Assembly (NCBI RefSeq): GCF_018413645.1
Contig: NZ_JAHCDA010000002.1
Span: 744,001 to 808,000, forward strand
Direction: 5' to 3'
Source: Roseococcus pinisoli
GTDB lineage: Bacteria > Pseudomonadota > Alphaproteobacteria > Acetobacterales > Acetobacteraceae
DNA: 64,000 nucleotides
Position 1 is the stretch's first letter, and each line of letters opens with the position of its first letter. Below, piece after piece: positions 53,335 to 61,716 of this stretch. Position numbers and translations under genes: made by a program. The notes under the pieces were generated by a model, which was given only the letters and a program-made list of their open reading frames with translations, ran no database searches and had not been told where the DNA came from.

Positions 53335-54123
53335 CTAGTCATCTTTCATGTTGCGTTGCAGTAACAGGAGGTCCGCCCAGGCGTCCCGCTTGGCCATCGG
53401 GTTTCTCAACAAATAAGCCGGATGCCAAGTCGGGATCGCCTTGAATACTGTACCGTCTTGGTTCGTTACTTGATGCCATCGACCGCGCAGGCGGGTGATT
53501 CCCTCCCGCGCCTGGAGCATCGCCTTCGCGGAAACACCGCCCGCCAGCACGAGGAAACGGGGCGCGGCGAGCCGGACGTGGCGCAGCACGAAAGGCAGGA
53601 AAAGCGCGATTTCCGCGTCGGTCGGCGTGCGGTTTCCGGGGGGACGGAAAGGCAGGATATTCGTGATGTAGACGTTTTCCGCCCGGCTCAGCCCGATGGA
53701 GGCGAACATACGGTCCAGCAGCTGGCCTGAGGTGCCGACGAAGGGCTTGCCCTGCCGGTCCTCCTCCGCGCCCGGCGCCTCGCCGATGACCATCACGGGC
53801 GCGCCGGGGACGCCGTCGGCGAAGACAAAGTTCGTCGCGGTCTCGCGCAGCGGGCTGCCTTCGAAGGCCTGCATCGCGGCGCGCAGCTCCTCCAGCGTCG
53901 AAGCGCCGGCGGCCAGGCCCGCGGCGAGCTCGCCGCCCGGCGGCGGCTTGCGCAACGGCACGGGGGCCGCGCGCGTTGTCCCCGGGGTAGTGGCCGGCGT
54001 CCGTTCGGCGGGCGGCGCGGCGGTTCGCGCCACGGGCTCGTCGAGCATCGCCTCGTCGGCCCCCATGGCGACCTGCCAGCTGAGGGCCGCAATGAGCGCG
54101 TCGCGTTCGGTGGCTGCGTCCAT
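53335..54123 (-). CDS. uracil-DNA glycosylase family 4-like protein lacking all cysteines
   Basis: From ATG 54123 the protein is 262 residues. Family 4 motifs are intact: VIGEAPGAEEDRQGKPFVGTSGQLLDR (motif 1), TNILPFRPPGNRTPT and TWHPAYLLR (motif 2). Most family 4 enzymes bind a 4Fe-4S cluster through four cysteines. This protein has no cysteine anywhere, and the usual first ligand site reads FEGSPLRET. It may function without the cluster or have changed role. The N-terminal 80 residues are Ala/Pro-rich linker. It diverges from the ETF oxidoreductase gene. Confidence 0.88.
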   Translation of the reverse strand: MDAATERDALIAALSWQVAMGADEAMLDEPVARTAAPPAERTPATTPGTTRAAPVPLRKPPPGGELAAGLAAGASTLEELRAAMQAFEGSPLRETATNFVFADGVPGAPVMVIGEAPGAEEDRQGKPFVGTSGQLLDRMFASIGLSRAENVYITNILPFRPPGNRTPTDAEIALFLPFVLRHVRLAAPRFLVLAGGVSAKAMLQAREGITRLRGRWHQVTNQDGTVFKAIPTWHPAYLLRNPMAKRDAWADLLLLQRNMKDD

Positions 54124-54277
54124 CGTGCCTATGTAGAGCATGATGCGCTCCGGCGGAATCGCCGGAGGGGCCGAAGCTGTGCCCATGACGGCGGGCCAGG
54201 GAGTCGCACGGGTTCCGCGAAGCCGCGGGCTCGTCTAGTGAAGTTGTTCAGAGTTAGCCGTGGAAAGGTCCAAAGGG

Positions 54278-55906
54278 ATGAGCGAAGAGCGCGAAAGCAT
54301 GGAGTTCGACGTCTTGATCGTGGGCGGCGGGCCCGCTGGTCTGGCCGCCGCGATCCGTCTGAAGCAGCTCTCGCCCGAGATGAGCGTCTGCCTCGTCGAG
54401 AAGGGCAGCGAGATCGGCGCCCATACGCTGAGCGGCGCCGTGCTGGAGCCGCGGGCCCTGGATGAGCTGCTGCCCGACTGGCGCGACAATCCGCCCGACC
54501 TCGCCACCCCCGCGGGCGACGACCGCTTCATGCTGCTGACCGAGACCAAGGCGTTCAAGCTGCCCACGCCGCCGCAGATGAACAACCACGGCAACTACAT
54601 CGTCAGCCTCGGCAACGTCGCCCGCTGGCTGGGCGCCAAGGCCGAGGAGCTCGGCGTCGAGATCTATCCGGGCTTCGCGGCCTCGGAGACGATCATCGAG
54701 GACGGCCAGGTCAAGGGCGTCGTCGCCGGCGTCATGGGCATCCTGAAGGATGGCGAGAAGGGCCCGGACTACCAGCCCGGCATGGAGCTGCGCGCCACCT
54801 ACACCATCTTCGCCGAGGGCTGCCGCGGCAGCCTGACCAAGAAGCTCTTCGAGACCTACAGCCTCCGCGCCGATTGCGAGCCGCAGACCTTCGGCCTCGG
54901 CATCAAGGAGCTCTGGGAGATCCCGAAGGAGAAGCACACGCCCGGCCTCATCTGGCACAGCACCGGCTGGCCGCTGAAAACCGACACCTATGGCGGCTCC
55001 TTCCTCTACATGTTCGGCGAGAACCTGGTGACGATCGGCTTCGTCGTCGGCCTCGACTATCCGAACCCCTGGCTCTCCCCCTTCGACGAGTTCCAGCGCT
55101 TCAAGCAGCACCCGGCCGTGCGCCCGATGCTGGAGGGCGGCAAGCGCGTCAGCTACGGCGCGCGCGCGCTGAACGAAGGCGGCTTCCAGTCTATCCCCAA
55201 GCTGGTCTTCCCGGGCGGCCTGCTGATCGGCGACACGGCGGGCTTCCTGAACGTGCCGAAGATCAAGGGCACGCATACGGCGATGAAGTCCGGCATGCTG
55301 GCCGCCGAGGCGGTGGCCGCGGCCCTGGCCGGCGAGGAGCGCCCGCCGGTGCTCGAGTCCTATCCGGAAGCCCTCAAGGCGAGCTGGGTCTGGTCGGAGC
55401 TCCACGCGGTCCGCAACATCCGCCCGGCCTTCGCGAAGTACGGCTTCTGGGGCGGCATGGCGAATGCCGCGCTTGATACCTACCTCTTCCGGGGCAAGGC
55501 GCCCTGGACCATGTCGCACCACAAGGACAATGAGAGCCTGCGCAAGGCCGCCGAGGCCCCGCGCATCGCCTATCCCAAGCCCGACGGCGTGATCAGCTTC
55601 GACCGGCTTTCCTCGGTGTTCCTGTCGAACACCAACCACGAGGAGAACCAGCCCGCCCACCTCGTGCTGCGCGATCCCGGCAAGTGGCTCGGCGAGAACT
55701 GGGAGAAGTTCGGCAGCCCGGAAAGCCGCTACTGCCCGGCCGGCGTCTACGAGGCCGTCGGCGTCGAGGAGGGCAACCCCCACCTCGTCATCAACGCGCA
55801 GAACTGCGTCCACTGCAAAACCTGCGACATCAAGGACCCGACGCAGAACATCGACTGGTGCACGCCGGAAGGCGGCGGCGGCCCGAACTATCCGGGCGGC
55901 ATGTGA
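54278..55906 (+). CDS. etfQO: electron transfer flavoprotein-ubiquinone oxidoreductase
   Basis: The 542-residue protein passes electrons from ETF to ubiquinone at the inner membrane, linking acyl-CoA dehydrogenases to respiration. It has the FAD motif DVLIVGGGPAGLAAAIRL, LLIGDTAGFLNVPKIKGTH, and a C-terminal 4Fe-4S site with cysteines in NAQNCVHCKTCDIKDP plus Cys in SRYCPAG. ATG 54278 is preferred for the upstream GGAAAGG; GTG 54260 would add six residues. It may serve the acyl-CoA-dehydrogenase-like protein at 13853, among others. Confidence 0.96.
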   Translation: MSEERESMEFDVLIVGGGPAGLAAAIRLKQLSPEMSVCLVEKGSEIGAHTLSGAVLEPRALDELLPDWRDNPPDLATPAGDDRFMLLTETKAFKLPTPPQMNNHGNYIVSLGNVARWLGAKAEELGVEIYPGFAASETIIEDGQVKGVVAGVMGILKDGEKGPDYQPGMELRATYTIFAEGCRGSLTKKLFETYSLRADCEPQTFGLGIKELWEIPKEKHTPGLIWHSTGWPLKTDTYGGSFLYMFGENLVTIGFVVGLDYPNPWLSPFDEFQRFKQHPAVRPMLEGGKRVSYGARALNEGGFQSIPKLVFPGGLLIGDTAGFLNVPKIKGTHTAMKSGMLAAEAVAAALAGEERPPVLESYPEALKASWVWSELHAVRNIRPAFAKYGFWGGMANAALDTYLFRGKAPWTMSHHKDNESLRKAAEAPRIAYPKPDGVISFDRLSSVFLSNTNHEENQPAHLVLRDPGKWLGENWEKFGSPESRYCPAGVYEAVGVEEGNPHLVINAQNCVHCKTCDIKDPTQNIDWCTPEGGGGPNYPGGM

Positions 55907-55915
55907 TATCTCGCG

Positions 55916-55948
55916 AGGGGTGCGCGAATCGCTTTCTTGCGCATCCCT
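55916..55948 (+). terminator. hairpin after the ETF oxidoreductase gene
   Basis: A ten-base-pair stem (55916-55925 with 55939-55948, one G-T pair) with a T-rich 13-base loop lies ten bases after the stop codon at 55906. No T run follows, so termination is plausible but not certain. Confidence 0.4.
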
Positions 55949-55990
55949 TGCGACGGTATGCAGGCGTGTTCGACACCCAAAGGACACGCC

Positions 55991-56374
55991 ATGAATCTCG
56001 ACGCCTGGGCTCCCCGCGTTCTCAGCCTGACACGGGCGGTGGCCGGCCTGCTGTTCCTTCTCCACGGCACGCAGAAGTTCTTCAGTTTTCCTACCCGCGC
56101 CGCGCCCAACGCGCCTGAGCTCTTCTCGATGATCGGGGCCGCCGGCACGATCGAGATCGTCTGCGGTGCGCTGATCATGGTCGGCCTTTTCACGCGGCCT
56201 GCGGCCTTCCTGGCCTCCGGCCTGATGGCCTTCGCCTATTTCATCGCCCATGCGCCGCGGAACCTCTTCCCGACGCTGAATGGCGGCGATGCGGCGATCC
56301 TGTTCTGCTTCTTCTTCTTCTACCTCGTCTTCGCCGGCCCGGGCGTCTGGAGCCTGGACGGACGGCGCCGCTGA
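55991..56374 (+). CDS. DoxX-family membrane protein
   Basis: The 127-residue protein from ATG 55991 has four membrane helices and the DoxX features VAGLLFLLHGTQKFFSFP, GTIEIVCGALIMVGLFTRPAAFLASG and AHAPRNLFPTLNGGD. Members are small quinone- or redox-associated membrane proteins of uncertain function. An AGGACAC precedes the start. It stands alone between the ETF oxidoreductase and the glutathione transferase. Confidence 0.87.
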   Translation: MNLDAWAPRVLSLTRAVAGLLFLLHGTQKFFSFPTRAAPNAPELFSMIGAAGTIEIVCGALIMVGLFTRPAAFLASGLMAFAYFIAHAPRNLFPTLNGGDAAILFCFFFFYLVFAGPGVWSLDGRRR

Positions 56375-56602
56375 CACCGGCGCAGGTATCGCACTGACAA
56401 GGCACGCGGCCGGATCTTCCGGCCGCCGCCGACTTGCCGGAACGCCGCGCCCTGCCGCTCATGGCGGTTTCCCATCGCATCGGCGCAGCTGAACAGCCCG
56501 CCGGGCATATCCCCCCCCCGCTGAAAATGTCCTAGCCTGCGCTACGCCCCGGCGGGCCGGCCACTGGGGCCGGTGCGCAGGCAAAAGGACGGAGAAACGC
56601 CC

Positions 56603-57211
56603 TTGCTGAAGCTCCACGGCACGCCGAAGAGCCGCAACTTCCGCTGCATCTGGGCGGCCGAGGAAGCCGGCATCCCCTATGAGATCGTTCCCATCGGCCT
56701 GGGAGCGCCGGTGAGGTCCGACACCTTCCTGAAGGTGAATCCCAACGGCAAGGTGCCGGCCATGGAGGATGGCGATCTCGTCCTCTTCGAAAGCCTGGCC
56801 ATCAATCTGCATATCGCGGCCAAGGTCGGCGCGCCGCTCTGCCCCGTCGGGGACGATTACAGCCGCGCGCTGCAATGGACCCTCTGGGCCGCGACGGAGG
56901 TCGAGCCCGCGGCCGGCCAATGGGCCTTCAACGCCTATATCCGCCCCGCTTCGGAGCGCGACACGGGCCAGGCGGCGGCAGGCGCGGCCGGTGTTGCCGC
57001 CCGCCTGGACGTGCTGGAGGGCCAGCTCACGCGCCCGTACATCCTCGGCGACGACTTCACGATCGCCGACTGCAACCTGGCCTCGGTGCTCTACGGCGCC
57101 TGGGGCAACAAGTTCGACTTCGGCGGCCATACCCGCGTGAAGGCCTGGCTCGACCGCTGCTTCGGGCGTCCGGCCGCGCTGGTGGCCCGCAAGCTGCGGG
57201 ACGCCGCTTGA
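56603..57211 (+). CDS. glutathione S-transferase family protein
   Basis: The 202-residue protein starts at TTG 56603, eight bases after GGAG. The thioredoxin-like N-terminal domain (LKLHGTPKSRNFRCIWAAEEAGIPYE, NPNGKVPAMEDGDLVLFESLAI) includes the cis-proline and the ES dipeptide that bind glutathione. The helical C-terminal domain ends with ILGDDFTIADCNLASVLY. It probably conjugates or isomerises small electrophiles. Its stop overlaps the TTG start of the aldolase (TTGA). Confidence 0.9.
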   Translation: MLKLHGTPKSRNFRCIWAAEEAGIPYEIVPIGLGAPVRSDTFLKVNPNGKVPAMEDGDLVLFESLAINLHIAAKVGAPLCPVGDDYSRALQWTLWAATEVEPAAGQWAFNAYIRPASERDTGQAAAGAAGVAARLDVLEGQLTRPYILGDDFTIADCNLASVLYGAWGNKFDFGGHTRVKAWLDRCFGRPAALVARKLRDAA

Positions 57212-57837
57212 ACCAGGCCCTCATCGACTGCGCCCGGCGCCTGGACGCGCTGGGCTTCATGCCGAGCAAGTCGGGCAACGTCTCCGTGCGGACGGAGGGC
57301 GGCTTCCTCATCACGCCCTCCACCCTGCCCTATGCCGTGCTGACGGAAGAGGATCTCGTGGAGGTGGCGCTGGACGGCACCGTGCTCCACGGCCATCGCC
57401 GCCCTTCCTCCGAATGGCGGCTGCATGCGGCGATCTACGCCGCGCGGCCCGAGGCGAAGGCCCTGGTCCATACGCACAGCCCGCGGGCGACGGCGCTTTC
57501 CTGCGCGCGGCGCGGCCTGCCGCCCTTCCACTACATGATCGCGCTCGCCGGCGGCGACGACATCCCCTGCTCCGGCTACGCGACCTTCGGTACGCAGGAG
57601 CTGGCGGAAGCCGCCGCCATCGCCATCCGCGGCCGCCGTGCCTGCCTGCTGGCCAATCACGGCGTCGTCGCGATCGGCTCCGGCCTCGCCGGGGCGGAGA
57701 CGCTGGCGCGGGAGGTCGAGAACCTCGCCTCGGAATATCTGGACCTGCTGCAGGCGGGGCTGGAGCCGGTGCTGCTGACGCCGGAGGAGATGGTCGCCGT
57801 CACGGCGCAGTTCGGAGGCTATGGCCGGATTTCCTGA
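57208..57837 (+). CDS. class II aldolase/adducin-family protein (fuculose-phosphate aldolase-like)
   Basis: The 209-residue protein starts at TTG 57208 in an overlap with the transferase stop. The zinc-dependent class II aldolase fold is clear: MPSKSGNVSVR, SSEWRLHAAIY, ALVHTHSPRATALS with two metal histidines, and ACLLANHGVVAIG with the third. Members cleave fuculose or ribulose phosphates, or act as decarboxylases or dehydratases. The substrate is undetermined. The overlap suggests a shared transcript with the transferase. Confidence 0.88.
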   Translation: MNQALIDCARRLDALGFMPSKSGNVSVRTEGGFLITPSTLPYAVLTEEDLVEVALDGTVLHGHRRPSSEWRLHAAIYAARPEAKALVHTHSPRATALSCARRGLPPFHYMIALAGGDDIPCSGYATFGTQELAEAAAIAIRGRRACLLANHGVVAIGSGLAGAETLAREVENLASEYLDLLQAGLEPVLLTPEEMVAVTAQFGGYGRIS

Positions 57838-57893
57838 GCCGGCCCATCGCCACCCCCTCTGTTCCGGCAAACGAGATCCTGGAGGGAGCTTCC

Positions 57894-58448
57894 ATGGACA
57901 TCCCCCCGACCGACCGGCTGATCGTCGTCACCGGCGGTCCCGGCTCGGGCAAGACCACGCTCATCGAGGCGCTGGCCGCCTCGGGCCTTCGCACGATGCC
58001 GGAGGCCGGGCGGGCCATCATCCGCGACCAGCTGGCCATCGGCGGCAACGCCCTGCCCTGGGCTGATCGCGCGGCCTTCGCGGAGCTGATGCTGGGCTGG
58101 GAGATGCGCTCCCATTACGAGGCCCTGGCCGGCCCCGGTACCGTCATCCTCGATCGCGGCGTGCCGGACGTGGCCGGCTATCTCACGCTCTGCGGGCTCG
58201 AAGTACCGGCACCTGTCCGCCGCGCTGCCGAGGTCTTTCGCTATCGCCGGCAGGTGTTCATCGCGCCGCCGTGGCGCGCGATCTTCGCCCAGGATGCCGA
58301 GCGGAAGCAGGATTTCGCCGAGGCGCAGGCAACCTTCGAGGCTCTCGCTGCGACCTATGTCGGCCTCGGCTACGAACTGGTCCATCTGCCCTTAGCCCCG
58401 GTCACGGAGCGCGTGGCTTTCGTGCTCGACCGGATCGGGGGACCGTAA
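57894..58448 (+). CDS. AAA-family ATPase / P-loop kinase-like protein
   Basis: The 184-residue protein has a Walker A motif VTGGPGSGKTTLIEAL (residues 12-27) and a DRGVPD segment resembling the Walker B/lid region of nucleoside or deoxynucleoside kinase-like proteins. The AAA_28 family of small predicted ATPases or kinases fits best. An AGGGAG precedes ATG 57894. Substrate unknown. It is followed by a strong hairpin shared with the convergent oxidase gene. Confidence 0.83.
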   Translation: MDIPPTDRLIVVTGGPGSGKTTLIEALAASGLRTMPEAGRAIIRDQLAIGGNALPWADRAAFAELMLGWEMRSHYEALAGPGTVILDRGVPDVAGYLTLCGLEVPAPVRRAAEVFRYRRQVFIAPPWRAIFAQDAERKQDFAEAQATFEALAATYVGLGYELVHLPLAPVTERVAFVLDRIGGP

Positions 58449-58475
58449 GGCGGCGTCCCGATCGGGGACGCCGCC
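58449..58475. terminator. bidirectional hairpin terminator
   Basis: A perfect eleven-base-pair GC-rich stem (58449-58459 with 58465-58475) with a five-base loop begins directly after the stop of the ATPase gene. It lies eleven bases from the stop of the convergent oxidase gene. Position and stability indicate termination in both directions. Confidence 0.65.
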
Positions 58476-58486
58476 AGGGGTAGCTC

Positions 58487-59572
58487 TCAGTAGCCTTCGG
58501 CGAGCAGCGGGAAGGCGCTGTGCACGTGCGGCAGGATCACCGGCGGGGCGCCGATATGCACATGGCTGCGGTTGAGCTGGGCGAAGCTGTTCACGCCCGT
58601 GAGGCCGAGCGCCTTGATCGTCTCGTCCTCCAGGATCTCGAAGAGCGTGCGGATGCCCGAGGCCCCGTCCGCCGCCAGGGCGTAGAGGTAGAGGCGGCCG
58701 AGGCCGACCCAGTCGGCGCCCAGCGCGATGGCCTTCACGATATCCGTGCCGCGCGTGAAGCTGCCATCGACCATGATCTTCGCGCGGCCCGCCACGGCCT
58801 CGACGATCTCGGGCAGGATCTCGAGCGAGCCACGCCCGCCATCGAGCTGCCGGCCGCCGTGGTTGGAGCAATAGACGACGTCCACGCCATGGTCGCAGGC
58901 GATAGCCGCGTCCTCGCCGGTGCCGATGCCCTTCAGGATCAGCGGAATCTTATACTTGTCCTTGAAGCGCTTCACCTCGCGCCAGGACAGCGCCGCCTGA
59001 TGGTCCATGCCGGTATTCGCGGCACGCCAGGTCTTCACGAAGCGCTTGGCGATGTCGCGCTCGCGGCGGCTGTAATGCGCCGTATCGACGGTCAGGCAGA
59101 AGGCGTCGTAGCCGGCGGCGATGGCGCGCTCGGCGATCTCGTCCACCCACTCGTCGCCGCCGCGGACGTAGAGCTGGAAGATCTTGGGGCCGGAAGCGGC
59201 TTCGGCGCAGGCCTCGAGGCCCGGCTGGCTCACGCTCGACAGCATATAGGGCACGCCGAAGGCGCCAGCGCCCTTGGCCACGGTCGCGCCGCCACCGGCC
59301 TCGAAGCTCTCGAGCGAGCCGACCGGCGCGCAGAAGACCGGCAGCCGGATGCGGTGGCCGAAGAAGTCCACGCTGGCATCGACCTTGGAGACGTCGTTCA
59401 GGACGCGCGGGCGAAGCGCCACGGTATCGATCGCCATGCGGTTGCGGCGGAGCGTCGTCTCCGTCTCGGTGGCGCCGACCAGATAGTCCCAGATATTCGG
59501 GTTGAGCTTGTTCTTGGCGGCCTTCACGAACTCATGCAGGCACAGGAAACGGCCCTCGTTGTCACTCACCAT
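58487..59572 (-). CDS. FMN-dependent alpha-hydroxy-acid oxidase/dehydrogenase
   Basis: The 361-residue TIM-barrel flavoprotein carries FCAPVGSLESFEAGGG, FQLYVRGGDEW, LTVDTAHYSRRERDIAKRF, the catalytic SNHGGRQLDGG and MVDGSFTRGTDIVKAIALGADWVGLGR. These fit the lactate/glycolate/mandelate oxidoreductase family. The exact 2-hydroxy acid cannot be deduced; active-site loops differ from LldD and GlcD. It diverges from the tandem lipoprotein genes. Confidence 0.92.
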   Translation of the reverse strand: MVSDNEGRFLCLHEFVKAAKNKLNPNIWDYLVGATETETTLRRNRMAIDTVALRPRVLNDVSKVDASVDFFGHRIRLPVFCAPVGSLESFEAGGGATVAKGAGAFGVPYMLSSVSQPGLEACAEAASGPKIFQLYVRGGDEWVDEIAERAIAAGYDAFCLTVDTAHYSRRERDIAKRFVKTWRAANTGMDHQAALSWREVKRFKDKYKIPLILKGIGTGEDAAIACDHGVDVVYCSNHGGRQLDGGRGSLEILPEIVEAVAGRAKIMVDGSFTRGTDIVKAIALGADWVGLGRLYLYALAADGASGIRTLFEILEDETIKALGLTGVNSFAQLNRSHVHIGAPPVILPHVHSAFPLLAEGY

Positions 59573-59736
59573 CGCGTTTCTCCCAAGCGATCAGGAAAAG
59601 CTAGGACGTTTCGCCGCAACCGGGAACACGGCCCGCCCCTGAAACACCGAAGGCCGGACCTGCGAAAAACAGCCATGCGGGCTAGAATCGTCGCTCCCGG
59701 ATTCGGAGTCCGGCACGCTGGAGAGGATTACGCCGC

Positions 59737-60264
59737 ATGAATGATGCCGGATCGCGCCCTGCAAGATGGCTTGCTCTGGCCATCGTCGCGCCGCTCCTGG
59801 CCGGCTGCGGCTCGCTCCTCGGGGCGGGCACCGAGGTGGCGGCCGGTGCTGCCGGCGCGGGAATCGCCTCCGCGGTGACGGATAATGCGACGGTGGCAAC
59901 GGGCATCGGCCTCGGCGTCTCGGCCGGCGCCCGGGCGGGTCTGCAATATGCCCAGCGGCGCGTGCATCGGAACGCGCAGAACGCGGTGGCCACGGCGGCG
60001 GGCGACCTCCCGCCCGGCCGGGTCGCGAGCTGGAGCGTGCGGCACAGCGTCCCCATCGAGCCCAATGAGCAGGGCGAGGTGGTGGTGACGCGGGTGATCG
60101 GCAATGACGCCTTCTCCTGCCGCGAGATCGTCTTCTCCGTCGACAAGGTCGAGGACAATGCGCCGCGCCGCAGCTTCTACACGGCGATGATCTGCCGCGA
60201 CGCGACGCGCTGGCGCTGGGCCAGCGCCGAGCCCGCGACCGAGCGCTGGGGCGCGCTGCAGTGA
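59737..60264 (+). CDS. uncharacterised lipoprotein, tandem copy 1
   Basis: The 175-residue protein has a lipoprotein signal with lipobox LAGC (Cys24). An Ala/Gly-rich region follows (GAGTEVAAGAAGAGIASAV), typical of glycine-zipper membrane-associated segments. The globular part ends in WRWASAEPATERWGALQ. The next gene encodes a paralogue with the same ending. No function is known to me; an envelope role is inferred from the signal. Confidence 0.8.
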   Translation: MNDAGSRPARWLALAIVAPLLAGCGSLLGAGTEVAAGAAGAGIASAVTDNATVATGIGLGVSAGARAGLQYAQRRVHRNAQNAVATAAGDLPPGRVASWSVRHSVPIEPNEQGEVVVTRVIGNDAFSCREIVFSVDKVEDNAPRRSFYTAMICRDATRWRWASAEPATERWGALQ

Positions 60265-60755
60265 GGCCGGCGCGCCGCCTCCTGGCGCTCGGGCTGATGG
60301 CCGGCCTGCTCGTGGGCTGCGACGCGGTGCGGGCGGCACCGCAGCTCGTGGGCGCGGGCGCGGCCATGATCACCGGCGCCGGCACGGCCAATCCGGCGGT
60401 GGGCATCGCCGTCGGCCTCGGCGTCACGGCCGCCACTGACTATGCGGTGAAGTATTACGGCCGCTCGCGCCAGCGCACGACGCAGGAGCTCATCGCCGCG
60501 GCCGCCGGCCCGCTGCCGGTGGGCGGCCGGGCCGATTGGGCGACGGACCACACAATCCCCTACGGCAACGAGCGCGGCGTGGTGCATGTGGTTCGCACCA
60601 TCGACAACCCGCTGGCGCCCTGCCGGGAGATCGTCTTCTCCGTCGTCGATGGCGAGGCGCTGGACTGGTTCGCGGCGCAGATCTGCCGCCAGGGCGAGCA
60701 GTGGCGCTGGGCGAGCGCAGAACCGGCGGTCGAGCGCTGGGGCGCGCTGCAATAG
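60261..60755 (+). CDS. uncharacterised lipoprotein, tandem copy 2
   Basis: The 164-residue protein starts at GTG 60261 in a GTGA overlap with copy 1. It has lipobox LVGC (Cys20), a Gly-zipper-like region (AMITGAGTANPAVGIAVGLG), the shared segment CREIVFSVVDGEALDWFAA and the terminal WRWASAEPAVERWGALQ. Two cysteines in the second half (APCREIV and AQICRQG) match those of copy 1 and may form a disulfide. The pair is a tandem duplication and probably forms a complex. Confidence 0.8.
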   Translation: MRPARRLLALGLMAGLLVGCDAVRAAPQLVGAGAAMITGAGTANPAVGIAVGLGVTAATDYAVKYYGRSRQRTTQELIAAAAGPLPVGGRADWATDHTIPYGNERGVVHVVRTIDNPLAPCREIVFSVVDGEALDWFAAQICRQGEQWRWASAEPAVERWGALQ

Positions 60756-60838
60756 CGCATCGCCCCGGGGCCAGGCCCCCTCGCCTCCTCGCGCGTTGCG
60801 GGCGAAACTGCGCCCGACCTGAGGGGGAACTCCGTATC

Positions 60839-61696
60839 ATGACCGTCACCGAACGCCGCCTGCGCGCCCGCGCCGTCCTGGAAGGCAAGGCCTGCCTCCA
60901 CCCCGCCTCCGTGCACGATCCGCTCTCGGCCCGCATCGCCGAGGAGCTGGGTTTCGAGCTCGGCATGTTCGCAGGTTCCACCGCATCGCTCGCGATCCTG
61001 GGCGCGCCCGACCACATCCTGATCACCCTCACGGAGTTCGCCGATCAGGCGCGGCGCATCACCCGCGCGGGATCGCTGCCGGTGCTGGTGGATGCCGACC
61101 ATGGCTACGGCAATGCGCTCAACGTCCAGCGCACCGTGGAGGAGCTCGAGGTCGCGGGCATCGCCGGCATGTCCATCGAGGACACCGAACTGCCGCGCCC
61201 CTATGGCGCGCCCAAGCCGCGGCTGATCCCGATCGAGGAGGGCGTGGGCAAGATGCGCGCGGCGGCCGCGGCGCGGGTCGACAAGTCACTCTGCATCTTC
61301 GCGCGGACCGGGGCGATGAACACGACCTCCAAGGACGACTGCCTCGCCCGCATCCGCGCCTATAATGACACCGGAACGGACGGGATCTTCCTGACCGGCG
61401 TCACCACGCGTGACGAGCTCGATGCGGCGGCTGAGGCCGTGCGCCTGCCGCTCATCCTGGGAACGCTCTCGCCGGAGATCGCCGATCGCGACTATCTGGC
61501 GAGCCGCGGCGTCCGCGTCGCGCTGCAAGGCCACGCGCCCAGCCAGGCGGCGGCGCAGGCCATTCATGCGACGCTGAAGGCACTGCGCGAGGGCACTTCT
61601 CCCAGCGCGCTGACCGGCCTGCCGGAAAAGGGCGCCATGGCCCGCTGGACGCGCGAGGCACCCTATTCGCAGACGATGAAGGACTTCCTCGGCTAG
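60839..61696 (+). CDS. isocitrate lyase/PEP mutase-superfamily enzyme, oxaloacetate decarboxylase-like
   Basis: The 285-residue enzyme resembles the Pseudomonas oxaloacetate decarboxylase PA4872. Shared pieces are HPASVHDPLSARIAEELGFE, GSTASLAILGAPD, PVLVDADHGYGNALNVQRTVEELE and SIEDTELPRPYG. The catalytic-loop cysteine of true isocitrate lyases is absent, as in PA4872. It removes CO2 from oxaloacetate, or acts on a related 2-oxo acid. The start is ATG 60839 after GAGGGGGA. Confidence 0.9.
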   Translation: MTVTERRLRARAVLEGKACLHPASVHDPLSARIAEELGFELGMFAGSTASLAILGAPDHILITLTEFADQARRITRAGSLPVLVDADHGYGNALNVQRTVEELEVAGIAGMSIEDTELPRPYGAPKPRLIPIEEGVGKMRAAAAARVDKSLCIFARTGAMNTTSKDDCLARIRAYNDTGTDGIFLTGVTTRDELDAAAEAVRLPLILGTLSPEIADRDYLASRGVRVALQGHAPSQAAAQAIHATLKALREGTSPSALTGLPEKGAMARWTREAPYSQTMKDFLG

Positions 61697-61716
61697 GTGC
61701 CGATCGGGCGGACGGC

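Noticed and set aside
54254-56377. Long antisense open frame (707 codons) opposite the ETF oxidoreductase and DoxX genes
   Set aside because: The + strand encodes an intact ETF-ubiquinone oxidoreductase with all cofactor motifs. The antisense frame is low in Phe/Tyr/Lys and has no recognisable domain.
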